Shown here: piece by piece, positions 1-10,500 of the stretch
Layout of the letters: each line of letters opens with the position of its first letter
How positions within the stretch are numbered: the stretch's first letter is position 1
Source: Anthostomella pinea
Lineage: Eukaryota; Ascomycota; Sordariomycetes; Xylariales; Xylariaceae
Assembly: GCA_963556695.1 (NCBI GenBank)
Contig: CAUWAG010000018.1
Location: forward strand, 1,922,001 to 1,986,000
Length of the DNA: 64,000 nt
Direction of reading: 5' to 3'
Notes under the pieces: model-generated
What the model was told of the DNA's origin: nothing
The model's database searches: none
Seen by the model: only the letters and a program-made list of their open reading frames with translations
Position numbers and translations under genes: made by a program

Positions 1-1035
1 ATGATATTCTTGTCTTTCTCGGCACTGTTGGCTGTTCATGGGTTTGCCACTCGTGATTATTTCAAGTTGGATACCATGGGCTGTTTGCCTGCTGCTCGCT
101 GCGTGCCGTGTCTTGCCGTATGTCGGATGTCTGCTTACCCCTTTATCCCCCTGAGGTCGGAAGGTGGCCGTTGTCCAAGCGCCCTGTTCACTTTTCCCAT
201 GCTGTCACTCTCGCTGCCCGTTTGCTACACTGAACGTCCAAATGTCTCCGTACATCCCTTATTCAATAAACGAGGGATATACCCATTATAATGGAATAAG
301 CACACTATAATAAGCGTCAAAGATGGCTTTTTATATTACCGCTGCTTATTCCGGGGTACTTATTCCATTAAACTTAAGACTTATAGGGGGGTGACCGTAC
401 CTCAAGCCATGTATTTCATCCGTAATCAACGCGTATATCTATCACATCGTGGCTGACCATTTATACCGAAATTTAGCAGCGGAATAAGCCTGCTTCTAGT
501 CTGAAGCGCTCGTAGGGCGCTTGGACAATGGTCACCTTCCGATCTCAAAGGGCTCTATAAGGCTGCGATATCACCCAGTAACGATCTTGTTGGGGGAAGG
601 TATTGTAATTGTGGTACATGTTTCAGACATACACGTTGCCCTGACCAGTGTGTAGAAAGAGTGCTGTATGTATTGAAGCTGCAGTTCAGTCGGCAGCCGT
701 ACTTGCAAACGAAGGAGGTCCGCTTGGTGGACAGGCAGGAAGGACAAAGGACTATGAGTACGACTCGCTTCAGGAGAGGGGAATTGAGACAGTAGGTTGG
801 CCTGCTGCTCTTGTCTCTAGGCACCCACGTCGGTGGAGATGCCTGGCCGTCAATCGTTTCATTTGCATGTTGGTTTATAACGGAGCAGCTCCCACTTCCT
901 ATGTATCTATCCGGCCAAGTTGCCCCCTGCCTCCTTTGCCATCTCCTCCATCAAAATCAGTGCTCGTCACGGCCTCCCAACTACAGCTCATTTGCTCGTC
1001 TTTGGCTGACAGAAACTTACAAGGAATCGAAGGCC
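1..1035. other. Gene-poor left edge with repeat-like segments
   Basis: No convincing coding gene is visible here. A 96-codon open frame at the very start has no domain-like character and may be chance. The stretch contains one 74-bp inverted-terminal element (293-366) and a further isolated GGAATAAGC motif at 481-489. The last part (about 850-1035) is presumably the promoter and 5' leader of the gene starting at 1036. Confidence 0.5.
293..366 (+). mobile_element. 74-bp MITE-like element, copy 1
   Basis: The segment begins GGAATAAGC and ends CTTATTCC. Internally it carries further ATAAGC / GCTTATT heptamers. It aligns without gaps to the reverse complement of 5746-5819: both are exactly 74 bp and I count about 56 of 74 identical positions, with identity concentrated in the outer 23 and 26 bp. 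At this copy the inverted repeat extends outward to 12 bp (TAATGGAATAAG and its complement). It is too short to code, so a non-autonomous miniature element is the best reading. The transposon family is not known. Confidence 0.55.
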
Positions 1036-2289
1036 ATGATGGACGACGCGAAGCATTCGAAGACGCCCTCGCTTCCTGCAACAACGCCCACCCCTGAGTC
1101 GGCTGACAAGCCAACTGCTCGCTACGGCACCACAGTAGGCTCTGACGGGATGCGAAACATGATGGATCTCTGTCACACGTGGGTCCGTCGAAGCAAGGAA
1201 CATAACGGGTTGCGTGATCCAATATACGCCGAGCTGTTGATGAGTATTCCGTACCAGGACACGACGGAGAAGGGTCAGGCCCTTGAGTCACCTTTCGTTG
1301 ATAAACTCGTCAATCTCTTCCAAGCTGCGAAGGACGAGCTCTTGGCGCGGGAGAATGTCAGCGACGAGAAGAAGAAGTTGTGAGTTTGCCACCTAGACGT
1401 CTAACGTCTAGTTCGCCGTCATGGTGTGCTCTGGAAAAGACTGACTGGTGATCTTAGAGCCGATGTAGAACTCCCTTCCGTGAAAGACGTCCAGGGGGTC
1501 CTGGCACATTGGAAAAGAATGGTTACCCTCCCGAGATCGGCGCGAGGTGGCTACCACAAGCCTGTTCTTAACGGACAGCATACGGATTTCCTCGACACGA
1601 TGAACAGCAACAGCTTACCAATGCTTCCAACGGATCCAGCTGCTTCTCGGAAACTGAGTGCTGGCTTCGACTACTCGCAAAGTCCCAAGCCCGTTCTCCG
1701 CCTTCGGGATCCCTTTCATCCGGTTGGGATCACTGCCCACTCGATAGATAACCCATCTCGAGAGGAGACTGCGACCATTAGGCAGGGCCAAGGTGGCTTT
1801 CTGTCACACACGCAGGCAATCCAAGCTGGCGAGGCATCTGCTGACGTTGACAAAACCGGACAGGACACTCAACCGACGATGTCCAAGCCCGATGGTTCTT
1901 TGAGGCCGGGAGTTGTCATCACGATTTCCTCTTCGAATTCCCAACAGGGCGGACCTAGCCAAGAGGCGCTCACCGTTGTCGTGGATCAGAACCTAATGGC
2001 AAAGGCCGGCGTGTGCATAAACATCTACAACTCGGGTTCGGTAACTCCGGGTCTGGAGGCCACTGCGGCGACGACTGGGACCACCCCGAAGGCTCCTGCG
2101 GTTGACCCCGTGGAAGCCGCAAAGATTGATGACACTGGTAGCAAGGGCACGGGGAGTGCTCAAGAGCAGCCGAGTACCGACGAGCGCATCACGCGTCTCG
2201 AGGCCCGCCTCGCACGTCTCGTGGAGGTGGTCGGGAAGAGCTGCGGCATTGGGTGGGTGCAAGGGTTGGAAAATGAAGGCCAGAGCTAA
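1036..2289 (+). CDS. Hypothetical protein, two exons, C-terminal coiled coil
   Basis: I do not recognise this protein. Two exons (1036-1379 and 1458-2289) give about 391 residues. The intron has a GTGAGT donor and a CTGAC branch point 13 nt before the acceptor, and the frame carries through it (Leu codon split 2+1). The start chosen is the first of two adjacent ATGs at 1036; nothing upstream in frame looks coding. The N-terminal third is mixed charged sequence, the middle is low in complexity and rich in Ser, Thr and Pro, and the last 50 residues hold a Leu-heptad segment (ITRLEARLARLVEVV), probably a short coiled coil. No signal peptide or membrane segment is visible. Being a two-exon frame with good splice signals it is probably real, but its function is unknown. 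Confidence 0.55.
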
Positions 2290-2948
2290 GTGATGCATTG
2301 ATGGCGTGATATGAGCAGACTTTTCGAGAACATAAGCTCATTGTGCGTGGGATTTCGGAAGCTGTTCTTAGGTACCAGAGGAAGAAAGCATTGGAGATGT
2401 TCGGGAGTGCAACTCTGGGGCCGGGTGAGAAGTTGGCGTTTTGCTTTGTACAGGTGTCCGGACCAAGATGAACGGCCACCAAATGGAAATCTTCAAACGC
2501 GATGGACATTGTGATTTTGGATACCTACCTCTTTACCTTAGAGGCTGATACTAATGAGACCATTCCCGGGCATTTCTCAGGTCCGGGTTTGCCATTCGTC
2601 ACCGTCGTGTGAGATGGAAGGTGCGACTGGGTTGCATTGACGTACCTGCCTCGACCAAGAAAATTGCATCTGGCACTCGCAGAAAATCCCCCCACAAGAT
2701 TTACCACAAGATTTACCACAAGATTTACCCCCAAGGAACTTCAATTGAGAGCAGCTCCCGACTCAGACAGTTCCTTGGTCTTCTCTTATACTTCTCTCAA
2801 CAGTTGCCAGTCTCCTGGCTGAATACCGCGCTGTATTGATATAGCGTTCGAGCCCTGGTAACCGCCGAGCCTGCCTGTGGCCATATTGTGTCGAATATCC
2901 TGCAACCCCAATTCAAAAGGCTATATCGCGTCTCTGATCGTAGCCACC
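2290..2948. other. Intergenic, promoter side of next gene
   Basis: No gene is seen. The only structured feature is a perfect 12-bp triplicate at 2693-2728. The final 100 bp lead into the ATG at 2949. Confidence 0.5.
2693..2728. repeat. Tandem repeat, 3 x 12 bp
   Basis: Three perfect consecutive copies of CACAAGATTTAC. The array lies about 220 bp upstream of the start codon at 2949, in presumed promoter or leader sequence. It is short and may be ordinary replication slippage. Confidence 0.9.
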
Positions 2949-3966
2949 ATGTCGAAGAAAGGTACCAAGAGAAAGGCCGACTTCGACTGTGAGCTTCTCC
3001 CACAATTGGTCAGTGTCCTGCTATGTGCATGCTCACTAGACAACAGTGAACTCGGACGGTTCCGACGGCCTCTTCGTCAAGGACAGCACCCCCAAGGACA
3101 GCACCGCCAAGGGCAAGAAGCCTGCGAGTAACAGTAAGAAGAGGCGACTCTCCCGCCTCGAGGAGTATGATGAAGATAAGGGCCGAGATGGGAGCCGGTG
3201 CGTACACCCTTCTCCCCCTTCCCAGCACCACCTCTGCCCACAGTCATCTGACAACCTGTCGAGCAGCGGCTTCCAGAAATGGGCCAAGATCTTCAATGAC
3301 ACCACCGCGACCGAGGTCAAGGCATCCAAGGCTTTTCTGAAGGACTACAAGGCCAAAGTGAAGAAGCATGGCGAACAGATGCGCGACTTCATACAACAGC
3401 AGGAGCAGACACTGTAAGCAATCCTCTCCCGTCCGGCTTGAACTACATCATTGGGTCAGCGCTGATCTTCGTTCAGTACGGAGGTCCGGGAGAGAAACGC
3501 CGCTATCTTCGACAAGCTCTACTCAGCTGCAGTCCCTCACGCTGGAGCCGGCTCCACCGACAAAGAAGGCCACGTCCTGTTCGCAGAGGCCCAGTCCGTC
3601 TTTTCGAAGAGCAGTACCCTAGTTCGACAGTTCAAGAAGACCGACGAGAGACTCGAAAAGGACCAGCTTGAACTCCCCGTTGACCAGTGGAAGCAAGACA
3701 AGAAGATCCTTGCGGAGGTATTGGCTCTTGGCCGTAAGCAAGGAGAGGAGCTCATCGAGGGCGTACTGGCACCCGATGCATACCCGACACCAAAGCAAGA
3801 CGAAAAACGCATGAGCGAGGCCGAGCAGATGGCATGCGAAATGTTCAATGGCAGCCGCAAGGCACTGGAGGGAAGCAACTGGGGTACAGCTGCCGCAGTA
3901 CAGGTCAAGCTGTACAAGGCCCTGGCGATGACAGTCTCGCCATCTAAGGAGCCAGAGCGATCATGA
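2949..3966 (+). CDS. Hypothetical nuclear-type lysine-rich coiled-coil protein
   Basis: Four exons (2949-2988, 3047-3197, 3267-3413, 3477-3966) encode about 275 residues. All three introns are 58-69 nt with GT-AG ends and the phases agree. The N-terminus starts MSKKGTKRKADFD and continues into a basic stretch with KKRRLSR, a likely nuclear localisation signal. After that comes a mostly helical, charged region with FQKWAKIF and long Lys/Glu/Gln runs, predicted as coiled coil, ending in an Ala-rich helix. There is no signal peptide and no catalytic motif. I do not recognise the family. A structural or chromatin/kinetochore-associated role would fit the composition but is speculation. Gene structure is well supported; function is unknown. 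Confidence 0.75.
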
Positions 3967-4497
3967 TGCTGAGATTTGAAGCCCTATACTTTGCTTCTCA
4001 TCTTCGAGGGCCCGAGTCGACCACGTGTGGCCAATGCATGTCATTTGTTAGCTAGCTAGCTGGGACGGATGTGGAGGGAAAGGGACATGTCACGGGTTTG
4101 TCATTTTTGTAGCTCGGAACATACACGTATGTATTAGCTTCAAGATTTTGGCATCTACCCGTGTCCTTTTTCCAAGCTTAGTCGTTTTGCCGAGTCACGC
4201 AAAGGTTGCCGCCAGCTACGTTGGTGACACTGATACCGCAGATGAGCTTCAGGGGAGTTGTGATGCAGGAAGTGGCATACACAACGTGGTCTGTGCACAG
4301 TCCACCGGGCTAACTCCCAAGCAGACTAGAGCCCAATCGCTTAATCTTTCCATGCGAACCCACTGTCACCCACTCACGCAAAACCCACCCGCGCACACTT
4401 CTGCCAAATTTCTTGTCAATTGGAAATTTTCGCAGTCCTCTCAACGACCATCACGACACACGACCATCCGTTTTTGCAGGCCTCCATTCCCAACCTG
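3967..4497 (+). promoter_or_regulatory. Intergenic and promoter of RPL15
   Basis: No coding signal of its own. The stretch immediately before 4498 is pyrimidine-rich (many TTTTC/CCTTT runs), as is usual for upstream regions and leaders of ribosomal protein genes in filamentous fungi. Confidence 0.5.
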
Positions 4498-4578
4498 GTA
4501 TGTGAACTTCCTCTCCTGCTGTTCAGCCCGTTGTCCTTTTTCTTTCCCCTTTACTAACCTCTTCGTCACCGCCAACAG
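4498..4578 (+). other. Probable 5' UTR intron of RPL15
   Basis: GTATGT donor at 4498, CTAAC branch point in a pyrimidine tract, and CAACAG acceptor ending at 4578, only five bases before the L15 ATG. An intron this close to the start codon is common in fungal ribosomal protein genes. Called from sequence alone. Confidence 0.65.
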
Positions 4579-4583
4579 TCAAG

Positions 4584-5446
4584 ATGGGTGCCCTCAAGTA
4601 CGTCGAAGAGCTTCAGAAGAAGAAGCAGTCCGATGTCCTGCGATTCCTCCTCCGAGTCCGCTGCTGGGAGGTATGTTGAACCACTACGATCTCATACAAG
4701 CCTTCCCGATACGAAAGGCGCGACACGTACAAGAGCATCTACAATCAATACCCATGACGTGGATCATTATGTGGACGCTGCTTTCTCCTCCGGGAGAGCG
4801 TGTCTCTGCTATACACTCGTTGAACATTAGCTGAGAGTGCATCAATATAGCTCCGTCAGTTGAACATCATCCACCGCGCCTCCAAGCCTTCCCGCCCCGA
4901 CAAGGCTCGCCGTCTCGGTTACAAGGCCAAGCAGGGCTATGTCATCTACCGTGTGCGCGTTCGCCGTGGAGGCCGCAAGCGACCTGTCCCCAAGGGTGCC
5001 ACTTACGGTGAGTTGGAATTGAAAATCTGTAACCCAATTACAGAGGCAGACAGACCACTGACGCAGATCGAATTACAGGCAAGCCCACCAACCAGGGTGT
5101 CAACCAGCTGAAGTACCAGCGATCGCTCAAGTCCACCGCCGAGGAGCGTGTCGGCCGCCGATGCGCCAACTTGCGCGTCCTGAACTCGTACTGGATCAAC
5201 CAGGACTCGACCTACAAGTACTACGAGGTCATCCTCGTCGACCCCCAGCACAAGGCCATCCGACAGGATCCCCGCATCAACTGGATCGTCAACCCCGTCC
5301 ACAAGCACCGCGAGTCTCGTGGTCTCACCGCCACCGGCAAGAAGTCGCGTGGTCTCAACAAGGGTCACCGCTACAACAAGACCAAGGCTGGCCGCAGAAA
5401 GACCTGGAAGAGACACAACACCCTGTCTCTGTGGCGTTACCGTTAG
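4584..5446 (+). CDS. RPL15: 60S ribosomal protein L15 (eL15)
   Basis: Structural protein of the large cytosolic ribosomal subunit, binding 28S rRNA near the peptide exit tunnel. Three exons (4584-4670, 4851-5007, 5079-5446) give 203 residues, the normal family length. Recognisable eL15 blocks are [11 protein letters not shown] at the start, [28 protein letters not shown], the YYEVILVDP segment and the strongly basic C-terminus ending [11 protein letters not shown]. Intron 1 is 180 nt, long for this window, and intron 2 is 71 nt. A further intron probably sits in the 5' leader. Exon 2 begins with the codons for LRQLN, which matches the family where a short intron would otherwise be misplaced. 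Identification is secure. Confidence 0.97.
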
Positions 5447-5745
5447 ACGGTGTCGTCGAGGTTGTGACTGGAGGACGAAGGACTTGGTCAATGATACGGG
5501 ATGGCGTGAGGTCTTGCGTCTCGGTCTACAGGGCATACGACTGGTTCATGAATTCTGCATGGAGTTACTATATGTCGTTGAGAAAGGAACAAAAGTTTTC
5601 CGGCCCTGATACCTAATGAGTCTTCTGTCTGATCTGTGTTGAAAACTGTTGATCTTTCCGGCCGGTGCATTCAACATTCACAGCCCCAAGGACTATGACT
5701 AATGCTGACTAGATGGGCAATGTTGCACCTTGATTTCGAATTATT
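5447..5745. other. 3' region of RPL15
   Basis: Non-coding sequence between the L15 stop codon and the second 74-bp element. No structure noted. Confidence 0.5.
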
Positions 5746-5819
5746 GGAATAAGCATACAGGAATAAGCAGCTCTAGTTTGATATGCTACCTGTAATGCTT
5801 ATGCTAGTGTGCTTATTCC
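5746..5819 (-). mobile_element. 74-bp MITE-like element, copy 2 (inverted)
   Basis: Begins GGAATAAGC and ends GCTTATTCC, a perfect 9-bp terminal inverted repeat. A second GGAATAAGCAGC lies at 5760-5771. Reverse-complemented, it aligns over its full 74 bp with 293-366. The orientation is therefore opposite to copy 1. No clear target-site duplication is visible on either side. It lies about 300 bp downstream of RPL15. Confidence 0.55.
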
Positions 5820-6451
5820 GATTCGAAAGCAGATAGGGTATACTGTTGATTTCTGGACGAATGGTGTACGGATACTGATGAGGGTTCGGTGTAGCAAGGT
5901 CGATTTGGTCATGCTAGGCGGCCTCTGCTCCTCGCCACGCGACTCGTGCTGTAAACGCCTCCTACATGGGAAGGACTCCCCATTCTACATATACGCTTCC
6001 TGTCAGTTTCAAAGCTTGTCCAAGCGATTGAGACGATATTTATATAAGCGTCCGGAGCAAGCGTTCATTCATGGGTCAATCGATTAACTGGCATAAGCGC
6101 TGAATAACTACTATTCCGCTGCAAATCACAACATAACCTTGGTAATAGTTGGTGACATATTGAAAGTCAAAGGCTTATCTCGTGTAGTTCCGATGTATTA
6201 GAGCTCTCTCAAGCTATGGCACGGTGGAATCTCTATAGTTTCTGATGAACAGCTGATCCCACCGGTGATGATAACCTGGACAGGCCCCGACGCCCTTCCG
6301 AAACGGCTTTCCTAGTCTGCTGAAAAGTAAAGGTTGTTGCCGCCCCGAGAAGTAGAGGGATTATAAGCCCAGAAAGGGGGGATGACGTCCAACCCCTAAC
6401 ACCAACCAATACCACAACACATCTGTCATCTGTCATCGTGGGCGTCCGAAC
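5820..6451. other. Intergenic, no gene seen
   Basis: No coding signal. Several loose ATAAGC-type motifs occur (about 6045, 6094, 6172), possibly decayed relatives of the 74-bp element, but they do not align over a convincing length. Confidence 0.45.
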
Positions 6452-6910
6452 CAGCTTCATCATCCCGACACGCACGGCGAGCACCTCGACCTGTCCAGTC
6501 TCGGCCCCGTCGACAACGCCATCCACTGCGGCGATGTAACCCAGTAGTGCTCCACGCTTGTCGAGTACCACACTGCGCTGCAGCTACTGCTCACCTCGAT
6601 CAACGAGGCGCCCCTCACGCTCGTCGTGGCGGGAAACCACGACCTCACGCTCGACACGCCGTCGCGGACGGGCGCGGGCGCGGGCGCGTCCCAGTACCAT
6701 CCTTCCCAAGACAAGTCACGAGATTCAAGATCGGGGACGGCGTCGCTGTCGACGTGGTCGTGACGCATGGGCCGCCGCAAAATAGAATATTCGCGACTGG
6801 GTCAGGCAGGGCTGGGCCGCGGATCGGCTGGGCGGACCTGTTCGAGGCGGTGGAGCGGGCGAGGCCGAGCATGCATTGTTTTTGGCATTTGCATGAGGGA
6901 TGGGGGCCGG
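6452..6910 (+). pseudogene. Decayed calcineurin-like metallophosphoesterase
   Basis: Motifs of the metallophosphoesterase fold (MPPED-like subfamily) follow in the right order but in a broken frame: DTHGEH near 6467, CGD near 6530, GNHD near 6635, VVVTHGPP near 6755-6780 and a final HLHEGWG near 6885. These correspond to the metal-ligand motifs D-x-H, GD, GNHD, and GH...GHxH. The frame is interrupted by a TAG at 6545-6547 right after the second motif. It changes by one between the GNHD block and the THGPP block, within a GC-rich stretch of repeated GGGCGC units. The last motif reads W where the family has Gly. No intact start is visible. Intact members hydrolyse phosphodiesters using two metal ions; this copy should be inactive. 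An undetected intron or sequencing error is a less likely explanation. Confidence 0.65.
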
Positions 6911-7562
6911 GTTGGAGTTGGTGCGGTGGCGGGAGATGTAAGCCCTCTTCTAGCGATTACTCCGCAGTGCTTGTCCATCTCCCAGAAGGTACCTACTTAC
7001 AGTACCTCACCCCGACCAAGTCCAACGAAACAGCGAAACCTAGCCTGCGATGCCGTCCGCCAACAAACCACACCCTCAATAATTAAGAGACGAAAACATT
7101 CACATGCACGCGAAGACAAACAAGATTGTGTAAGCCTGATCAATTAGGCTACTCCTAAATAAAGGAGGGCAGATCTACCCGGCGAAACCTGAAGGCGACT
7201 AATCTTCACATCCCGCCAAATCCGCAGACATCTGCCAGAACCGTGATGTAGAAGACACCGCAAAGAAAATTCGTGAGAAGATGTATGGCCAGGATAAAGC
7301 ACACGCAACGACTGCTGCGTGGGCTGCGTCATCCTTTCCACCATGCTGCAACGAGCTATACACCCCGCCACAAAGGACAACCACTTTCCCAAGTTCATCG
7401 ACCTCCAATTCCCAGTAGTCCGTCCCGCCATTCCTGGATCAGTCATGAGGTGGCTAGAAATCCAGAGTTGTGTTATCCGGAAGGTGATAGCGATAAGTGA
7501 GCTAAGAGGTCATCAAGGTCGTGGAAAGTTCGTGTATCATCGATTACAAGCGTCATGACGGC
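6911..7562. other. Intergenic, 3' side of the PUF gene
   Basis: No gene seen. It holds the presumed 3' untranslated region and terminator of the minus-strand PUF gene and a small GGTACCTACTTACAGTACCT palindrome-like motif near 6987-7006. Confidence 0.45.
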
Positions 7563-10500
7563 CTAGAAAAAAGATCCTTCGCCGTTTCCCGAGTTGGGAC
7601 CACCAGCATTGGGGTAGATGGGGTACCCCATCCGCGGGGGTTGCGGAGGAGGGTTGGGGGTTCCCTGGACAGTCAGGGTCGCCGTGTTGGGGTATGACAG
7701 CTGGGCTCGGGTGCCATTGAGGCCGTTGGTGAAGACGCCAGGCGCGAGGATCGACTGATTAGACATGCCACGGTTGTGGGAAGGGCGCATCGAGATCTGG
7801 CCCTGAGTCGGGTCGGAGGGGGTTGACTGTCCACTGGCGTTGTTGCTACCGTTACCGTTGCGAGCATCATGCTGCGTGATCTTTCCTGCCAGGCGGCGAC
7901 CATGGGGAGTGCCTCTGATACCCGGAAGCATAGGGCGAATGGCCTCGACAAGTTGGTGCTTCATGATGTAGGTGGCATGGTCCAACGCGGTCTGGACCAC
8001 GTAGTTGCCGAACGAGTCTCGCAGGAGACGCTCCATCTCGCCCTGGGTGAGTAGCTCGTTGACGATCATGTCCTTGGATTCATCCTGACCGCAGCGAAGG
8101 CACTTCTCGACGACGTTGGAGCTGAACTTGTGGCGTGAAAGCTGGCTAATCTTGCCAGAGAATTCGCGGACGAGGGGCTCCGTGAAGTTGGGCTCGTTGA
8201 GGTCAATGATGTATTGCACAACATAGTTGCCGAAGGGATCCTGAACAAGGCGGTAAGCATGCTCCGTAATCCGGGAGACAAGCCAAGCCTTCTGAGCACC
8301 GGTGGCGTGGTCAATGCATCGTTGGAGGACGCAACAACCGTGACGATGAGTGCCAACCTCGATGCAGTGGTTGCCGACAGCACTGAAGATGAATTCAGCG
8401 TCGGTGACCGATAGCTTGTTCAGGCACTTCTGAATGACGTGGTTGCCATTCAGATCCTGAATCAGCTCGACAACTCGGTAGCGCAAGGCCTCGATAATGA
8501 TCTGGACATGAGTCTGAGTGGTGACAAACTCGATCATCTTCTGCAAGGCCCTCGTACCATGTTGATTCAGAGCAATGCGAACCATGTCAGTGGCAGCGTT
8601 CTGAATCAGAACGGTCCGCTCGTCATCTGTGCAATACTCCAGGAGCTTCTGGCACAAGTAATTGCCAAACGGATCTGTCATCAGCTCAACCACGTGCTGG
8701 TTCGTCTCCATCCAGATCATGTGGACCTGCTCGGGAAGCCGGTTCTCCAACTGCTTTTGGAGGTATCGGCAACCGTGCTGGTCCTTGCAGAGCTCGTAGA
8801 TGGTACCTCCAACCTGCTCCAAAGGCAAGTTGGTATAGCGGTTCATAGCTTGAAAGGGTCAGCTTGATGCACATCTGGGAAGGAAGGAGAGTACTAACCT
8901 TCATTATCCTGAGCCCGACGCTGCTGCATCACACGCTGCTGCGAATCCCGGTGGGGCTGTATGGCAGCCTGGTAGACGGGGCTGTAGCCGGTGTAGTTCT
9001 GCGGAGAGTAGCCGTTGACATTCATGTTCTGCATGCCCATGGCTAGCATACCCACGTTGTAGCCATTGGGGGTGGCCGGGTTGTATCCGCCATAGAATTG
9101 CTGCTGGTAGGATCCAACAGAAGACGAGGGCGAAGTAGTGGAAGCCGCGCTGACAGACGTAGGAGACTGAAGCTGGCTGGGAGCACCCGGACCAAAGGCA
9201 GGGGCGTTAGCTTGCAACTGCGATTGGATTGAAGGAAAGTTTCCTCCAGCTTGGGTCACAGGAACTTGATTGTCACCCGAAAGCTCGCGGCTGTGTCGCT
9301 TGATGGCACTCGTGGGGATGCGGCCCATGCTAGCATTGTGGTTATGAAAGTGCTGCTGAGCGTGGGCATTAGCGTTAGAGACAGCCGATCCGGCACCGTT
9401 GACGTTCTTAGCGGTCGGGATGTCGTTGGAGGAGAATGAGGTCTGCAGCTTGGGGGGCGTGGACGTGACCTGGCTCGACGTGGGGGACATGGCAGCGACG
9501 GAAGCTGCATCCGCAGAAGTGTCGGCCTTGTACTGATGGTTCATGTCAAGGGAGAAGCGGTGCGGGCGACCTCCGAGGGTGTTGGCATTGACATCAGCAG
9601 TAGAGCTAGGCTGCGCAGAGCCCATGTGGTCGTTACCGTTCATCTGGGAGGAGCCAATGCTGGACAGGCTTTGCTGATGTCGGTGACGGGGGAGGTTGGC
9701 CCAGCCGCCGTTGGTAGGGGTGACTTCTCCGCTGGCAAGCTGAGAAGCCAGGTCAGCTGCACCAGAGGAAGCCGACAACTGTACAGCCATTGGAAATCAG
9801 TGCCCTGAAAATACCAGAAAAAGGAACAACTGTACTGCCAAAAGGAGGTTGGAAGGAGGTGTGCAGGTGGTGGAGAGAGCGTGCAGATGTGAGAAGTGTG
9901 CAGGTGCAGAGAGGGTGTAGATGCGAGGTAGAGTGCTCAAGATTGGGAGTGCAGATTGATTGGGTTGTGGTGTGTGGGCGCCAATGTTTTCGTTGTTTTT
10001 TTCTCGTAATTGATTTGGAGTGGCAGAATTTGGCGGCGAAACAGACTTGAACAGAAATCTGTGACCAATATCCTCGAAAAAGATGGCACGGGAAAGAAAG
10101 TCATAGGAATTGATTGGCGGGAAGGAAAAGGGTGAGGGGAAGGTGAGAAAGGCGGAAATCACGAAAGTGGTGGTGGTGCAGCAAATCAGTAGAGGCCTCA
10201 GGTTCGCACTTACCATGTTCAGATTGCCGTTCTGAGCATACAGCTGGGGGAAGGTATCCTCCTTGCCCTCGACACCGGCGTAGTTGCTCGAGTCCATTGT
10301 GGGATCGTCGTCGCGGAAGAGAAAACCAGCTGTGTTGGTCTGATCGATGTTGTCGTAGAGGTTACCACGACGGGTCACTGGCAGAGAGTACCGGTTAAGG
10401 CTAGGAAATGAGAGTCCCAAGTTAGTGATGCTAATCCTGCTGAGCTTCAATGCTTTGACAGGTGAAGCATCGAATGTAGTGAGGCAAAACGTTAAAGTGT

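Noticed and set aside
1..291. 96-codon open frame beginning with a hydrophobic stretch
   Set aside because: Truncated by the window edge, no recognisable domain and no splice context; the hydrophobic start alone is not enough.
8439..8867. 142-codon plus-strand frame inside the PUF gene
   Set aside because: Antisense shadow of the Pumilio repeats; its content follows from the codons of the real gene.
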